DNA from: Aralia elata
Lineage: Eukaryota > Streptophyta > Magnoliopsida > Apiales > Araliaceae
Assembly: GCA_034770075.1 (NCBI GenBank)
Contig: CM068386.1
Span: forward strand, 46,904,896-46,968,895
Direction: 5' to 3'
DNA: 64,000 nucleotides
Part shown: in pieces, positions 11,191 through 22,850 of the stretch
Layout: every line of letters begins with the position of its first letter
Numbering within the stretch: position 1 is the stretch's first letter
Program-made: the position numbers and the translations under genes
The notes under the pieces: model-generated
What the model saw: only the letters and a program-made list of their open reading frames with translations
Told to the model about the DNA's origin: nothing
Database searches by the model: none

Positions 11191-12215
11191 ATTTTTATTG
11201 AAAACCGTCGCTAAAAGGCTTTAGCGACAGTCTCCAACCGTTCATAACTTTCTGGGTTTGGCTTTGAATTTCGTCGCTAAAAGTGTTCTTCATGAAGAAC
11301 ACTTGGTCAATGTCCAACAATGACTTTTGACCTCAAATTTCTCTTTACTGTGTTGATGTTTATGTTTGCTTTTTGTTTGTTGTTAGACCTAGCATGTCAG
11401 AGTATAACGACATGTGATCATTACACTCAAATTATATCATATAATGCTAGATAATTAATGGTCAAACTAGCCGGTTCAAACTGTTCTTGAGTTTCTGGGT
11501 AACCCAGAAACTCAATCAGTCATGGTCGGTCAACGTGGTTTGACCATGAATAACTTTGATTTCAGTTTAGCTAAATGTGTTTTGATGATTTGTAATTATA
11601 GTTTACATGGCAAAGAACAGCTACAAACATTAAAACCTCATAAATTATATCGTTTAGGCATGATCTGGGTTGTTCAAAAGTCTGTCAGTAAACTGTCAAA
11701 CATTCATATGATTTCTGGGTTACCCAGAAATTAGTCTATCATGGTCGGTCAATGGGTTTTGACCATCCATAAATTTCTACTGTGAGATAATTTAAGCTTT
11801 CTACCAGTTGGATCTTATAGATAACATGGCATACTACTAATTCATGCTTTAAAACACATCAAACAAACAATTTAAGCCGATCAAAAGCTCTGACAAAGTA
11901 GCTTGTCAGACTGTTCTTGACTGCCAAGAACAGTTTGCTATTTTTGCCTAATTTTGATATCTAGATGTTATGTAAACATGATTTAACCGCCCAAATCACT
12001 TAATAACATGTTAACAAGTATTCCTAAACACTAAAACATAACATCTAATTCACTCTTAAAGATCTAGCAATAAATTAGGGTTTATGCACCTTTTTCTTCA
12101 AATTTTGATTTCTGGCTTTTGATTCTGAGCTTGTGGTTGCAGGGGCTTGTTATGGTATGTTTGAAAGTGTATAAGTTTTGTAAATTCGTAGGTTAAACTG
12201 ACCAGCATAATGTTC

Positions 12216-12224
12216 TATTTATAG
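12216..12224 (-). promoter_or_regulatory. Candidate TATA box of the chromovirus LTR
   Basis: On the minus strand the sequence reads GTTGCTATAAATAGAAC. CTATAAATA is a canonical plant TATA box. It lies about 880 bp into the LTR and about 320-560 bp downstream of the AGGGTTT cluster, which fits a U3 promoter. Confidence 0.5.
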
Positions 12225-12538
12225 CAACTTGAAATTAGGGTTTTCTAGGTCATTTTCTAAATTTTGCCTCCAAAAATATCCTAACCTTGGCACTTGTGCT
12301 GCTGTCCATCTGATCTTGTTCACCTACTTGTGCTGGGGTGTGTTGAGCACAAGCTTGCACACTCCTAGCTCAATTTCTATTGGTTTAAATTTGATTTTTG
12401 TCATTTATTTACTTACTAATTAAACTTAGATTTTTACTAATCATGATTAGAATGTTTAATCATGTTTAGTAATACTTTAATTAAGTTAATATATCATAAT
12501 TAAGGTTTATCATTTCATAATTTAGTGTTCTTGAATTG

Positions 12539-12779
12539 AATTAGGGTTTTAGGGTTCCAAATTAGGGTTTAGGGTTTTCAATCTTCAATTAGGGTTTTAA
12601 TATAACTTCAAGGATTCATAATTAATATTATGATGCATTATTTAGAATCTAATTATATTAATTAAGATTCTTGTTTTACAATTAGGGTTTTAATTGAACA
12701 ATTCAGACAACTTATATCAATTAGGGTTTTCAAATTAGGGTTTTTAGTTCAGTTTAACATTTTAAACCCTAATTAACTC
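12539..12779. repeat. Cluster of telo-box-like AGGGTTT words
   Basis: About seven or eight TTAGGGTTT or TTTAGGG words occur in 240 bp, with one in the opposite orientation (AAACCCTAA at about 12762). They are irregularly spaced, so this is not a telomeric array. AAACCCTAA (telo-box) is a known regulatory word in plant promoters, and the position is upstream of the LTR TATA box. Confidence 0.75.
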
Positions 12780-13098
12780 ATTTTAGAATTTTATCAGTTA
12801 ATATAATATTATATTAACTCCGAAGCACGACAAATCACTTTGTCATTTCGAAGCACGACACAGCAGCTTTCAAAAATAATTTGCCGAAACGCTTCTCGGT
12901 GAATTCGCCGTAAGCACGACAAATCATTTTGTCCGTGTAAGCACGACACAGTTGCTTGGCGAAATTTTTTTATTTAACCTAATTCTTAAATAAAATACAC
13001 AATCACATAATACCAAGTCAGAACATAAAAATTCATTTATTAAACACATAATTTACATATATATATATATATATCTTATTAGGGTTCAGAATATTACA

Positions 13099-13116
13099 TT
13101 CACCCCCACTAATAAG
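13099..13116 (-). other. Polypurine tract of the minus-strand chromovirus
   Basis: On the minus strand CTTATTAGTGGGGGTGAA directly precedes the LTR start TGTAATATTC. Just upstream lies the word GAGGACGAAATT, which commonly sits before the PPT in Tekay/Del-type elements. Confidence 0.8.
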
Positions 13117-13144
13117 AATTTCGTCCTCGAAATTACAGTACATA

Positions 13145-14803
13145 TTATAAAAACAAGTGCGGGTAATTATCGCGCATTTTACTCTCGAGCTCCCACGTAG
13201 CTTCCTCTATGTTTTGATTCCTCCATATAACTTTGACTGAAGGGATCACTTTATTTCGTAGATGTTGTTCTTTCCTATCTATGATTTCGATAGGAACTTC
13301 CTCATAAGATAAATCTTTCTCGATCTAAATAGGTTCGTAATCGATAACGTGTTTATAATCATGTTTGTATGGTCGTAACACAGACACATGAAACACGTTA
13401 TGGATATGTTCTAACTCAGGAGGCATGGCTACCTCATAAGCTACTTCACCTATCTTTCTCAATATTTGGAATGGTCCAATAAACTGTGGACTCAATTTCC
13501 CCTTTTTGCCAAAACGTATTTTGCCCTTCCATGGAGAAACTTTTAAGAATACGTGACTACCGATATCGAAATCTTGTAGCTTCCTGTGTTAATCCGCATA
13601 TTTCTTTTGTCGATCTTGAGACGCTTGTAATCTTCCCCGTATAATTCGAACTACCTCAGCGGTTTATTGAACTATTTCGGGTCCTAGCATTTGTCGTTCC
13701 CCAACCTCGTTCCAACATAATGGCGTCCTACATTTTCTTCCATACAGCACTTCAAATGGTGGCATTCCTATGCTGGTATGGTAACTATTGTTGTAGGCAA
13801 ATTCTACCAAAGGTAATTGATCTTCCCAACTTCCCTTGAAATCCATAATGCAAGAACGCAACATGTCTTCCAATGTTTGAATGGTTCTCTCACTCTGACC
13901 GTCAGTTTGTGGAAGGTATGTTGTGCTTAGTCTCAACTGAGTTCCTAAATTTTTCTGGAGACTCGTCCAAAAATTTGAAGTAAATCGTGGATCTCGGTCT
14001 GATACTATAGAAACATGGACTCCATGTCTAGAAATAATTTCATTGATGTAAAGTTTGGCTAACTGGTCAAGACTGAAGTTAATTTTTATGGGTAGAAAAT
14101 GAGCTGATTTGGTAAGACGATCTACAATTACCCAAATGGCATTGTGACATTTCTGTGTATTTGGAAGACCTATGACAAAATCTATGGTAATATGCTCCCA
14201 TTTTCACTCAGGAATTTCTAAGGGTTGTAATAATGCACTCGGCTTTTGGTGTTCAAATTTAACCTTTTGACACGTTAAACATTTACTTACCCACTCTGCT
14301 ATTTCTCTTTTCATATTAGACCACCAAAAATGTTGGCTCAAGTCTTTGTACATTTTTGTACTCCCTGGATGTACAACGAATTTAGAACTGTGGGCTTCAT
14401 TCAGTATTTCGTCTTTTAGTTCTTGTACTGAAGGTACCCAAATTCTATCTTCGTATCTCAGTACTCCATCTTTGTCCACTCTAAATTTGACATTCTTTTT
14501 ATGGGTTATTTCCGCCTTACACTTCTGACACTCTACATCTATCTCCTGTAGTCTCTTGACTTTCTCCAACAAAGTTGAACCATTATCCACAACAAATAAC
14601 CTTTGGGTAGAATTCACTGGAACTCTTACCTCGATCTCAAGTTTGTCAAACTCTTTTATCAGTACCTCGTTGTTGGTGATTATATTCAACTTTTCTTGGT
14701 TCTTCCGACTCAATGCGTCTGCTACAACGTTGGCTTTCCCTGGATGATATAAGATTTCACAGTCAAAATCTTTTATCAACTCTAGCCATCTCCTCTGCCG
14801 CAT
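13145..14803 (-). pseudogene. Chromovirus pol: integrase and C-terminal chromodomain
   Basis: On the minus strand, in order: the end of RNase H (about 14803-14700), an integrase zinc-binding region with the CLTCQKVK motif (about 14290-14260), the DDE core and a C-terminal chromodomain. The DDE aspartates are visible in TIDFVIGLP (about 14190) and VSDRDPRF (about 14010), and the glutamate in TDGQSERTIQTLE (about 13890). The chromodomain (about 13340-13150) ends with a WRN-x7-TWELE pattern before the stop at 13145-13147. Integrase joins cDNA to chromatin and chromodomains steer it. In-frame stops occur at about 14203 (where Trp is expected), 13666, 13590 and 13327 (where Gln fits); all can come from C-to-T or G-to-A changes. 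Non-functional. Confidence 0.88.
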
Positions 14804-14805
14804 GT

Positions 14806-15940
14806 TTAACTCCTTCTGAGTGAATATATATACTTTAGACTCTTGTGATCTGTGTATATTTCACACTTCTTTCCGTACAAGTAATGCCTCCAAATTTTTA
14901 AGGCAAATACTACAGCGGCTAACTCCAGATCATGCGTAAGATACCTCTTCTCATAATCTTTGAGTTGTCTTGATGCATATGCAATTACTTTCCCATGTTG
15001 CATTAATACACAACCTAATCCTTTGTGTGAAGCATCACTATATACGACAAGACCTCCTGTATCATCTGGTAAAGATAACACTGGTGCCATGCTTAATCGT
15101 TTCTTCAACTCTTGGAAGCTTTTCTCACATTTATCTGTCCAGACGTATTTCACTGTCTTTCGAGTTAAATTGGTTAGCGGGGTCGCTATCTTTGAAAAAT
15201 CTTGTATAAAACATCTATAGTACCCTGCTAAATCGAGAAAACTTCGTACTTCTGTTGGAGTTGTTGGTTGTTCCCAGTTCACAACCGCTTCTATCTTTGT
15301 TGGATCTACTGCAATCCCATTCTTATCAATCACATGACCCAAGAATTGAACTCTTTCCAACCAAAATTCACATTTGGAAAACTTTGCATAAAGTTGTTCC
15401 TTGCGTAATATCTCTAATACGCTCCTTAAGTGTTCAACATGCTCCTCTTTTGTTCTCGAGTATACTAAAATATCATCGATGAACACTACGACAAATTTGT
15501 CTAAGCATGGTTTAAACACTCGGTTCATCAAGTCCATGAATGCTGCCGACACATTTGTTAATCCAAAAGACATCCCAAGAAACTCATAATGTCCGTAGCG
15601 TGTCCTAAACGCTGTCTTCGGCACATCTTCTTTTCTTACCTTTAATTGATGATAACCTGATCGTAGGTCGATCTTCGAAAAGTGTTCGGCCCCTTTCAAC
15701 TGGTCAAACAAATCATCAATTCTTGGTAAAGGATATTTGTTCTTTATGGTTAACTTATTTAATTCTCTATAGTCAATGCATAACCTTAACGTACCATCCT
15801 TCTTCTTTACAAACAATACTGGTGCTCCCCATGGTGAAACACTGGGTTGTATGTACTTCTTGTCTAAGAGTTCTTGTAACTGCACAAGTAACTCCTTCAA
15901 CTCCACTGGTGCCATCCTGTACGGTGCTTTTGAAACTGGC
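14806..15940 (-). pseudogene. Chromovirus pol: reverse transcriptase and RNase H
   Basis: An open frame of about 369 codons runs on the minus strand. Reverse transcriptase shows SKIDLRSGYHQ (motif A, residues 80-90), FGLTN (motif B, near 117-121) and FIDD (motif C, residues 145-148, about 15480), so the catalytic aspartates are present. RNase H follows, with YSDASHKGLG, then LTHDLELAAV and YTDHKSLKYI carrying its acidic residues. The frame breaks at about 14830 in a TA run: a two-base slip puts the last part of RNase H and integrase in another frame. A second shift near 16026 separates RT from protease. Sequence and order match Ty3/gypsy chromoviruses. Confidence 0.9.
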
Positions 15941-16029
15941 GTCGTACCAGGTGCAAGATCAATAACAAATTCGATTTCCCTATCCGGAGGTAAACCTGGT
16001 AAATAATCTGGGAATACATCCGAAATTCT

Positions 16030-16930
16030 CTAACTACAGGTATTTGATCTAACTTTGCTCCTTCCTTTTTAGTATCTACTATATATACCAAATAACTTGT
16101 ATAACCCTTCCTAAGTAACTTCTCTGCTTACATTACTGTCAAACATCGAGATCGCTTAGGTGAACAAGCACCGTTGAACACTACCTTTGACTTCGACTCA
16201 GTCAACAGGTTTGCACGTTTTAGATGGCAGTCAATCATTGCATTATGATTAACCAACCAATCCATGCCTAAGATTATATCGAATTCCCCTAGTTGTATAT
16301 GAAAGAGGTCCACAAGAAATTTGTGTCCCTTAATCTCTACGTTACAACCTTTATATACAGTTTTAACGGGAATTATCTCTCTATTGGATATTTCCACATT
16401 GAAAGGTATGTCTAAGTCTTCGCATGGTATATTCAACTTCTTAGCAAAGCTATTAGACACGAATGAACAAGTAGCACCAGAGTCGAACAACATATATGCA
16501 TTTAAAGTGTCGACAGGGATGATACCTGTTACCACGTCCGGTGCAGTAACAGCATCCCTCATCGTTATATTAAACGTTCTGGCGGTTGGACGACTCGGAC
16601 CTCCAGCTCCTGCAACTGTGGGTTTGAGGGTGTTGTTTGGGGCTTGATTTCCTCCCCCTATTTGGTTCCTATTCCTTGGACAATTCCTCGATATGTGACC
16701 CGTTGCGCCACAAATATAACACTTAAAACTCTGATTTCCCTGATTGGTGTTATTATTAATCTTCTTGGGATAATCAGAGGAATAATGTCCCTCTTGTCCA
16801 CAACTGTAACAAGTAACCACCCTCTGGCGACATACTCCCTGGTGGTTCTTTCCACATGGGACACAACGTCCTACCCTATTATTATTATTCTGGTTTCTGT
16901 TGGTGTTGTTGTTGGTGTTGTTCTGGTTTC
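16030..16930 (-). pseudogene. Chromovirus protease and zinc knuckles, gag truncated
   Basis: On the minus strand: an Asn-rich linker (about 16930-16870), then CYSCGQEGHYSSDY, a CCHC knuckle whose last Cys is Tyr, then an intact knuckle CYICGATGHISRNC, then aspartic protease with DSGAT (about 16480) and LGMDWL (about 16260). A stop lies at about 16128-16130, after protease. The N-terminal part of Gag and the 5' LTR are missing: at 16930 the sequence changes abruptly into the LTR of the Athila-like element. Gag packages RNA and protease matures the polyprotein; this copy cannot do so. Confidence 0.85.
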
Positions 16931-18665
16931 TGTTGGAAAGCGTGCACGACGTTCGGCATCGGCCAAACCACGAGGGCAAGCCCGTGCTTGGATATCCGTG
17001 CCCGAATGGTAATATGGTGAAAATTAGTATTTGGCGATGCTTGGTGTTTAATTTGATGACATTTGGAAGTTCTACGTGCACGACATTGGAAAGCGTGCAC
17101 GGCGTGCGGCGTCGACCAAGCCACGATCAGCAGGCAAGGCTGCGCGCGCGGGGCGCGACTCGGCAGCAGATGGGCACTGGGCGCGGACGCACGTACAGGC
17201 ATCGATAGGCAGCATCGGCAGGGCTCGGTAGCTTGGCAGGCGCTAGGCGCGCACACGGGACTCGGCAGCGAGCGACAGGCGAGCAGCAGGCGGGGCGCCA
17301 AGCGGGCGGCCAGGGCATGGGCGCGGGCGTGCGGGCGCGCGGCGTGGGCATCGGCAGTCAGCATGCGGGCGTGCGGCAGCCAGCGTGTGCCAACCAGGGC
17401 TTGGGCGCGTGCGCGCCAGGCACCGTGCGGGCGTGCCAACGCCGTCCTGAGTGCGATCTGACATATTTTCAATGCGATATGAGCTATATTTTGTCCGAGC
17501 TTGGCTAGGGTTTCTTAAAGGAGGCTATATATATTCTCTTCTGAGCTTCATATCAGATATCTAGAGATAGAGAGGCTATATATTACATCAAACAATAGTG
17601 CTAAAGGCTGCAAATCAAGTTGAATAAAGCCAAAAGCCAAGGAACTCAATCAACAAGAATTGCAATATTGAAGAGGAGAGCTACAAATCTTCAACCACCT
17701 AGGGAGCAACATCTGAATACCTTCAAAAGTGGTTTTATCTCTAGAAAATTCTCTCTTTTTGTAATTCAAATTTGATGATGTATGAAATGAAATTGATGTT
17801 TATTGTAGCTATCATGAACTAACTTTCTATTCTAAGGTTGCAATGGAAACCAACACTAAATTGATTTGAATTCTCTCTCCTTGGTATTAGTTAATCATTT
17901 GTGAATTGATTATCATAACCTTTGCTTTCTAGATTAATTACTTGGCCCGTAATTACCTTGGGAACCTATATGAACTTGAGGAACGGATTATAGGTTAAGA
18001 CCTAGTAATGATAACATGCGAGAGTTAAAGATTGTTGTGGGTTATTAATTAGATTAAGTGACGTGTGTCTTGTTAATTATCCACATAAATAGGTAACTTG
18101 ATAGTAGTTGGGATAGACATATACCTAATTACCGCATGCAACCAATAAAGAATCTAGTCTTAATGACTTCTTATGCGAAAGTTGGTAATTGAGATGATGG
18201 TTCACGAGATTTAGTGACACATGTCTTGTTAATCATTCTTGAAATTGGTTTCTTGATAGTGTAAAGGATAGACATATACCTATGCACCGCATTAGGAAGA
18301 TTCGTGATTGACCATCGACAGAGGCTCTCATGAAGTTTTGATTTCTCGGTTGTCAATTTGTATGAAATAACTAATTAAAAAGAGAGAGTTAGGAAATTCA
18401 GTTGACGTATTAGGGGAAATTATAATCTTAGATCTTTCTATCTTGATATTTTACCGCATTTTATTCATTACTTGTCTCTTGAACTCGACTAATCAACAAA
18501 ACTCAAATCTTCATCGTTTAAACAAGATCAAATTGATATACGATTGGTACTTGATATTTATTTATCACAATTCCCTGTTGGTTCGACTCATATCTTATCA
18601 TTATATTACTTGTGGACCGTGTATACTTGCACGTGCATGTTTATCGATTGCTAAATCATCCAACA
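16931..18665 (+). mobile_element. 5' LTR of an Athila-like gypsy element
   Basis: This LTR of about 1735 bp runs from TGTTGGAAAG to ...ATCCAACA; the termini TGTTGG/CCAACA are inverted. A tRNA-Asp primer site follows after six bases. It starts exactly where the chromovirus gag stops, so it is inserted there. Inside are a 40-45-bp direct repeat (from 16934 and from 17090), a GC-rich block (about 17130-17450), a TATA box near 17525 and an imperfect pair of segments of about 110 bp (from about 18050 and 18205). Open frames in the GC-rich block reflect base composition. The matching 3' LTR is not in the window. Confidence 0.75.
17524..17535 (+). promoter_or_regulatory. Candidate TATA box of the Athila-like LTR
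   Basis: GGCTATATATATTCTC lies just downstream of the GC-rich block and about 1.1 kb before the LTR end. A second similar word (GGCTATATATTACAT) is at about 17572. Either could place the start of the R region. Confidence 0.45.
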
Positions 18666-18671
18666 AGTTTT

Positions 18672-18689
18672 TGGCGCCGTTGTCGGGGA
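18672..18689 (+). other. Primer-binding site, tRNA-Asp
   Basis: TGGCGCCGTTGTCGGGGA matches the complement of the plant tRNA-Asp 3' end with one mismatch (T for C at position 12). It lies six bases after the LTR end CCAACA. Confidence 0.88.
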
Positions 18690-18789
18690 GTTGTTTTCTA
18701 ATAATTTTACCAATATCAATTTTCAATCGACTTGGTCTTATTTTAGACTTGTATATAATTTTTGTTTTTTTTAAGTATTCTTGATTTGT

Positions 18790-20145
18790 ATGCCACACTC
18801 ACGAGGTCTTAAGTTAATTCCTTACGATCCCGAGATCGAGAGAAATATTCGAAGACTGCGAAGAGAACGAGTTCGTGGTATACCCAATCAAAATACCATA
18901 GCCGAGGAGGAGCCTAAATCCTTGAGGGAGTTTGCCATGCCTCTTGTTACAGATTTACACTCGAGCATTTCCAGGCCAGCTATTAAGGCCACCCACTTTG
19001 AAATAAAGCCAAACACTATCCAGATGGTGCAAAACTGTTTGCAGTTTAGTGGGTTATCTAATGACGACCCAAATGCTCATTTGATGAATTTTCTGGAATT
19101 TTGTGACACATTTAAGTACACTCAAGTTACCGATGATGCTATCAGACTCCGATTATTTCCTTTCACGCTCCGTGATAAGGCAAAGAGTTGGTTGTATTCG
19201 CTTCCTTTGGGCTCTATTACTACATGGAATGACTTAGCCCAGAAATTTTTGGCAAAGTTCTTCCCACCCGAAAAAACTGCAAGATTGAGAAATGACATCA
19301 CTTCGTTTGCTCAATATGATTCTGAGTCCTTGTATGAAGCTTGGGAACGTTTTAAAGACTTAATAAGGAGATGTCCACACCATGGTTTGCCTCAATGGTT
19401 GCAAGTTCAGACCTTCTATAATGGGTTGACCAATGCTACCCGATCAAGTGTTGGCGCAGCTGCAGGTGGTGCTTTAATGGGAAAGAGCTTTAATGATGCC
19501 TATAACTTATTGGAAACTATGGCTGCCAATAATTATCAATGGCCATCGGAGAGGAGAATGCCACAAAAGGCAGCAAAAAAATTAGAAATTAATACATTCA
19601 TGGAAATAGCCGCATAACTAGCCGCGCTTACAAAGAAAGTAGAGATTCTAGGAACTCAATCTGTGTAGAGCATCTTTGAAACATGTGACTTGTGTGTTGG
19701 AAATCATCCTACCGAGCAATGTGCAATCAATGCAGAATTCGTATAGTTCGTTGGTAATTATAATAGGCAGCAAAACAACCTTCACTCCAATCAATACAAT
19801 CCTGGATGGAGGAAGCACCCAAATTTCTCATGGAGCAATAACAATAACACCCAAAACCAAAATTCAGCTCCTAGGCATCAATATCCTCCAGGATTTCAAA
19901 ACCAATCCCAACGACCTCATCAAACTTAATCACACCAACAAGTCTCAAACCCACCCTTGCCTCAACAGGAGAAAAAGCCTAGTGGGGAGGAGTTATTGGC
20001 TCAATTAATTACACAAAACAACGCTTCAATACAGAATCTAGAGCATTAGCTAGGACAAATAGCTAGTGCTCTTAATATTCGTCCTGCAGGTGCCTTACCT
20101 AGTGATACCGAAGTCAACCCAAAAAGAGAAGGTAAGGAGCATTGC
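18790..20145 (+). pseudogene. Athila-like gag
   Basis: The frame from the ATG at 18790 encodes a typical Athila Gag: an Arg-rich N terminus, then a Retrotrans_gag-type domain with LRLFPFTLRDKAKSWLYSLP, FLAKFFPP and YEAWERFKDLIRRCPHHGLP (residues about 115-210). After it come a knuckle-like CDLCVGNHPTEQC, an Asn/Gln-rich stretch with NPGWRKHPNFSW, and a LGQIASALNIRP motif. The frame has no indel over the whole region. It is broken by stops at 19615 (TAA), 19666 (TAG), 19744 (TAG), 19927 (TAA) and 20047 (TAG), each where Gln is expected or fits. Gag would assemble particles in the cytoplasm; this copy is dead. Confidence 0.9.
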
Positions 20146-21328
20146 AAGGCTGTGACTTTGAGAAGTGGTAAGGAACTATCTGAAGTTGTGAAAGATGTTC
20201 CATCAAAAACAGTTGTTAAGGATGAAAATGTGGAGAAAGAGGAAGAAAAGAGCAAAGAATCAGAAAAGAAGGAAAAAGAGCCAGTGTCAAAATCAGAGGG
20301 GAGCAAGCAAGGCCCTATATATCCACCATGCTCGTTCCCACAACGTCAGCAAAAATTAAAGTTGGATAAGCAATTCTCTAAGTTCTTAGAAGTCTTCAAG
20401 AAATTGCACATAAATATACCATTCGCTGAGGCATTGGAACAAATGCCTAGTTATGTGAAGTTTATGAAAGACATCTTGTCAAGAAAGAGAAGGCTTGAAG
20501 ATTTTGAGACGGTGGCACTAACCGAAGAATGTAGTGCTGTTTTACAAAGAAAGTTACCACCAAAGTTGAAAGATCCGGGGAGTTTCACAATTCCTTGTAC
20601 AAATGGTAACCAATTCTTTGGCAAGGCCCTATGTGATTTGGGGGTAAGCATCAATCAAATGCTACTCTCAATTTATCAACAGTTGGGATTAAGTGAGGCA
20701 AAACCTACAAATGTTACATTGTAACTTGCAGATAGGTCTCTCACGTACCCAAGAGGCATAGTAAAAGATGTGCTTGTCAAGGTGGACAAGTTTATTTTTC
20801 CAGCAGATTTCATTGTCCTTGATTTTGAAGAAGATAGGGAAATACCTATTATCTTTGGGCGACCATTCTTTGTCACGGGCAGAACTTTGATTGATGTGTA
20901 AAAAGGAGAGCTAACCATGCGTGTCCAAGACCAAGAGGTAACTTTTAATGTTTTTAAAGCAATGAAGTTTCCTAACATGCAGGATGAATGCTTCAGGATG
21001 GACTTGATTGTCGAAGTGGTGAATGAGGTGTTCACAGCAAATTATGTAGTTGATCCTTTTGATGAATTTCTTGGCAAGTCACTTGAGAGTGAATCTCTTT
21101 TTCTTAATGAGATGGTGAATGTGATGAATGTTCCCCCACGTTTTATCAAGTTTAAGCAACAGTTTGAACCACTAGATAGATCAAGCAGTTCTAATGCCAT
21201 TGCAAAATCCTCATGGGAGGAGCCACCCACCTTGGAGCTCAAACCATTGCCTATCCACTTGAGGTATGCATATTTGGCTAATATTAGTACTTTGCCTGTT
21301 ATTGTGTCTGTTTCACTTGATGATGTGC
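20146..21328 (+). pseudogene. Athila-like protease region and linker
   Basis: This continues the gag frame: TLRSGK, a Lys/Glu-rich charged stretch, then PPKLKDPGSFTIPC and a protease active-site equivalent, DLGVSIN (about 20635), followed by LADRS, YPRG and VKVDKFIFPADF. Athila-type proteases use DLGAS in place of D(T/S)G. Stops occur at 20722-20724 and 20899-20901 (both TAA where Gln is expected). The linker then runs on towards RT in the same frame. Confidence 0.85.
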
Positions 21329-22850
21329 AGGAAAATAAATTGCTAAGAGTGCTACGGGAGTACAAAACAGCTCTAGGATGGTCCATTACCGACATCAAAG
21401 GCATTAGCCCTGCTTTTTGCATGCACAAGATCATATTGGAGGACGAAGCCAAACCTGTGGTTGAGCATCAACGTAGATTGAACCCCATTATGAAAGAGGT
21501 GGCAAGAAGGAAATTATCAAATTGCTCGATGCAGGCATCATTTATCCCATCTCGGATAGTCCATGGGTCAGTCCAGTGCAATGCGTTCTGAAAAAGGGAG
21601 GCATAACAGTGGTCTCTAATGAAAACAATGAGTTGATTCCAACTAGAACTGTCACCGGATGGAGAGTTTGCATGGACTACAGGAGGTTGAACAAGGTCAC
21701 ATGCAAGGACCATTTCCCGCTTCCATTCATTGATCAAATGCTAGACAGGTTGGTAGGACATGAATTCTATTATCTCTTGGATGGATATTCGGGCTACAAC
21801 CAAATTTCTATTGCCCCCGAAGATTAAGAGAAAATGACATTCACTTGCCCATATGGGACATTTGCTTTCAGAAGAATGTCGTTTGGGCTTTGTAACGCAC
21901 CCGCCACTTTTCAAAGATATATGATGGCAATATTCTCCTATATGGTTGAGCAAGGATTGGAGGTTTTCATGGATGATTTTTCAGTTTTTGGAGATTCATT
22001 CGACTTATGCCTTGAAAACCTTGTGAAAGTGCTGAAACGATGTATTGAAACAAATCTAGTGCTAAATTGGGAAATATGCCACTTCATGGTGCAAGAAGGC
22101 ATTATTTTGGGATATAGAGTGTCTTTAAAGGGGCTAGAGGTTGATAAGGCCAAGATTGAAACCATTGAGAAACTTCCACCACCATCTAACGTCAACGACA
22201 TTCGTAGTTTCCTTGGACATGCTGGATTTTACAGGCGATTTATTAAAGATTTTTCCAAAATTACAAAGCCATTATGCAGCCTTCTTGAGAAGGATACTCC
22301 GTTTGTCTTTGATCAAGCATGTTTGGATGCTTTTGAGTTACTAAGGAAGAAACTTATGAGTGCTCCTATTATCGTGGCTCCACATTGGGACCTTCCATTT
22401 GAATTGATGTACGACGCTAGTGACTTTACAATTGGTGTTGTTTTGGGCCATCGTAACGACAAGGTTTTTCATGTGATCTATTATGCTAGCAAGACACTAA
22501 CTGGAGCACAACTTAACTATACAACCACGGAGAAGGAATTGCTTGCTATTATCTATGCTTTTAACAAATTTTGTGCTCATCTCATTAGCATAAAGGTCAT
22601 TGTGTATACTGCTCATTCAGCCATAAAATACTTGATAGCAAAGAAGGATGCAAAGCCACGCTTGATTCGATGGGTATTATTGCTTCAGGAGTTTGATCTT
22701 GAGATTCGGGATAAGAAGGGAACCGAGAATCAAGTGGCAGATCACCTATCAAGGCTGGAAAATGCAGACCCCGAGGTGGGGGATGATGTCATGATCAATG
22801 AGTCTTTCCCCGATGAACAACTTTTCGCGGTCACACATGAAGTGCCATAG
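21329..22850 (+). pseudogene. Athila-like reverse transcriptase and RNase H
   Basis: RT begins with LLRVLREYKTALGWSI. It continues through SDSPWVSPVQCV, RVCMDYRRLNK, FYYLLDGYSGYNQI (motif A), FGLCNAPATFQRYM (motif B) and FMDD (motif C, 21966-21977, intact). RNase H follows with YDASDFTIG and TTEKELLAI; the usual Asp in the YTDHSAIKYL motif is Ala here (codon 22611-22613). A one-base deletion near 21510 shifts the frame at the start of RT. Stops lie at 21825-21827 (TAA for Gln) and 22848-22850 (TAG for Trp). The RT active site is preserved, but the gene is broken by stops and a shift. Confidence 0.92.

Larger units (their letters stand above)
9122..13098 (-). mobile_element. 3' LTR of a minus-strand chromovirus (Tekay/Del-like)
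   Basis: This LTR of about 3977 bp reads on the minus strand from TGTAATATTC (13098) to ...GGGCGTCACA (9122). It is anchored by a polypurine tract at 13099-13116 and by a chromovirus pol frame ending at 13145. Long LTRs and a chromodomain together are typical of Tekay/Del chromoviruses. It holds an (AT)9 run at about 13056-13074, a cluster of AGGGTTT words (12539-12779), a minus-strand TATA box near 12216 and a very AT-rich tract (10430-11190). The five bases to the left are AAGTC; the other flank is outside the window. No gene is seen in it. Confidence 0.75.

Noticed and set aside
12539..12779. Interstitial telomere array
   Set aside because: Words are irregularly spaced and mixed in orientation and sequence; not a TTTAGGG tandem array.
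14960..15965. Plus-strand open frames opposite the chromovirus RT
   Set aside because: They are antisense shadows of the clearly recognisable RT/RNase H frame.
16885..17508. Open frames on both strands rich in Arg, Ala and Pro
   Set aside because: They lie in the GC-rich part of the Athila-like LTR, overlap in all frames and match no family; base composition explains them.
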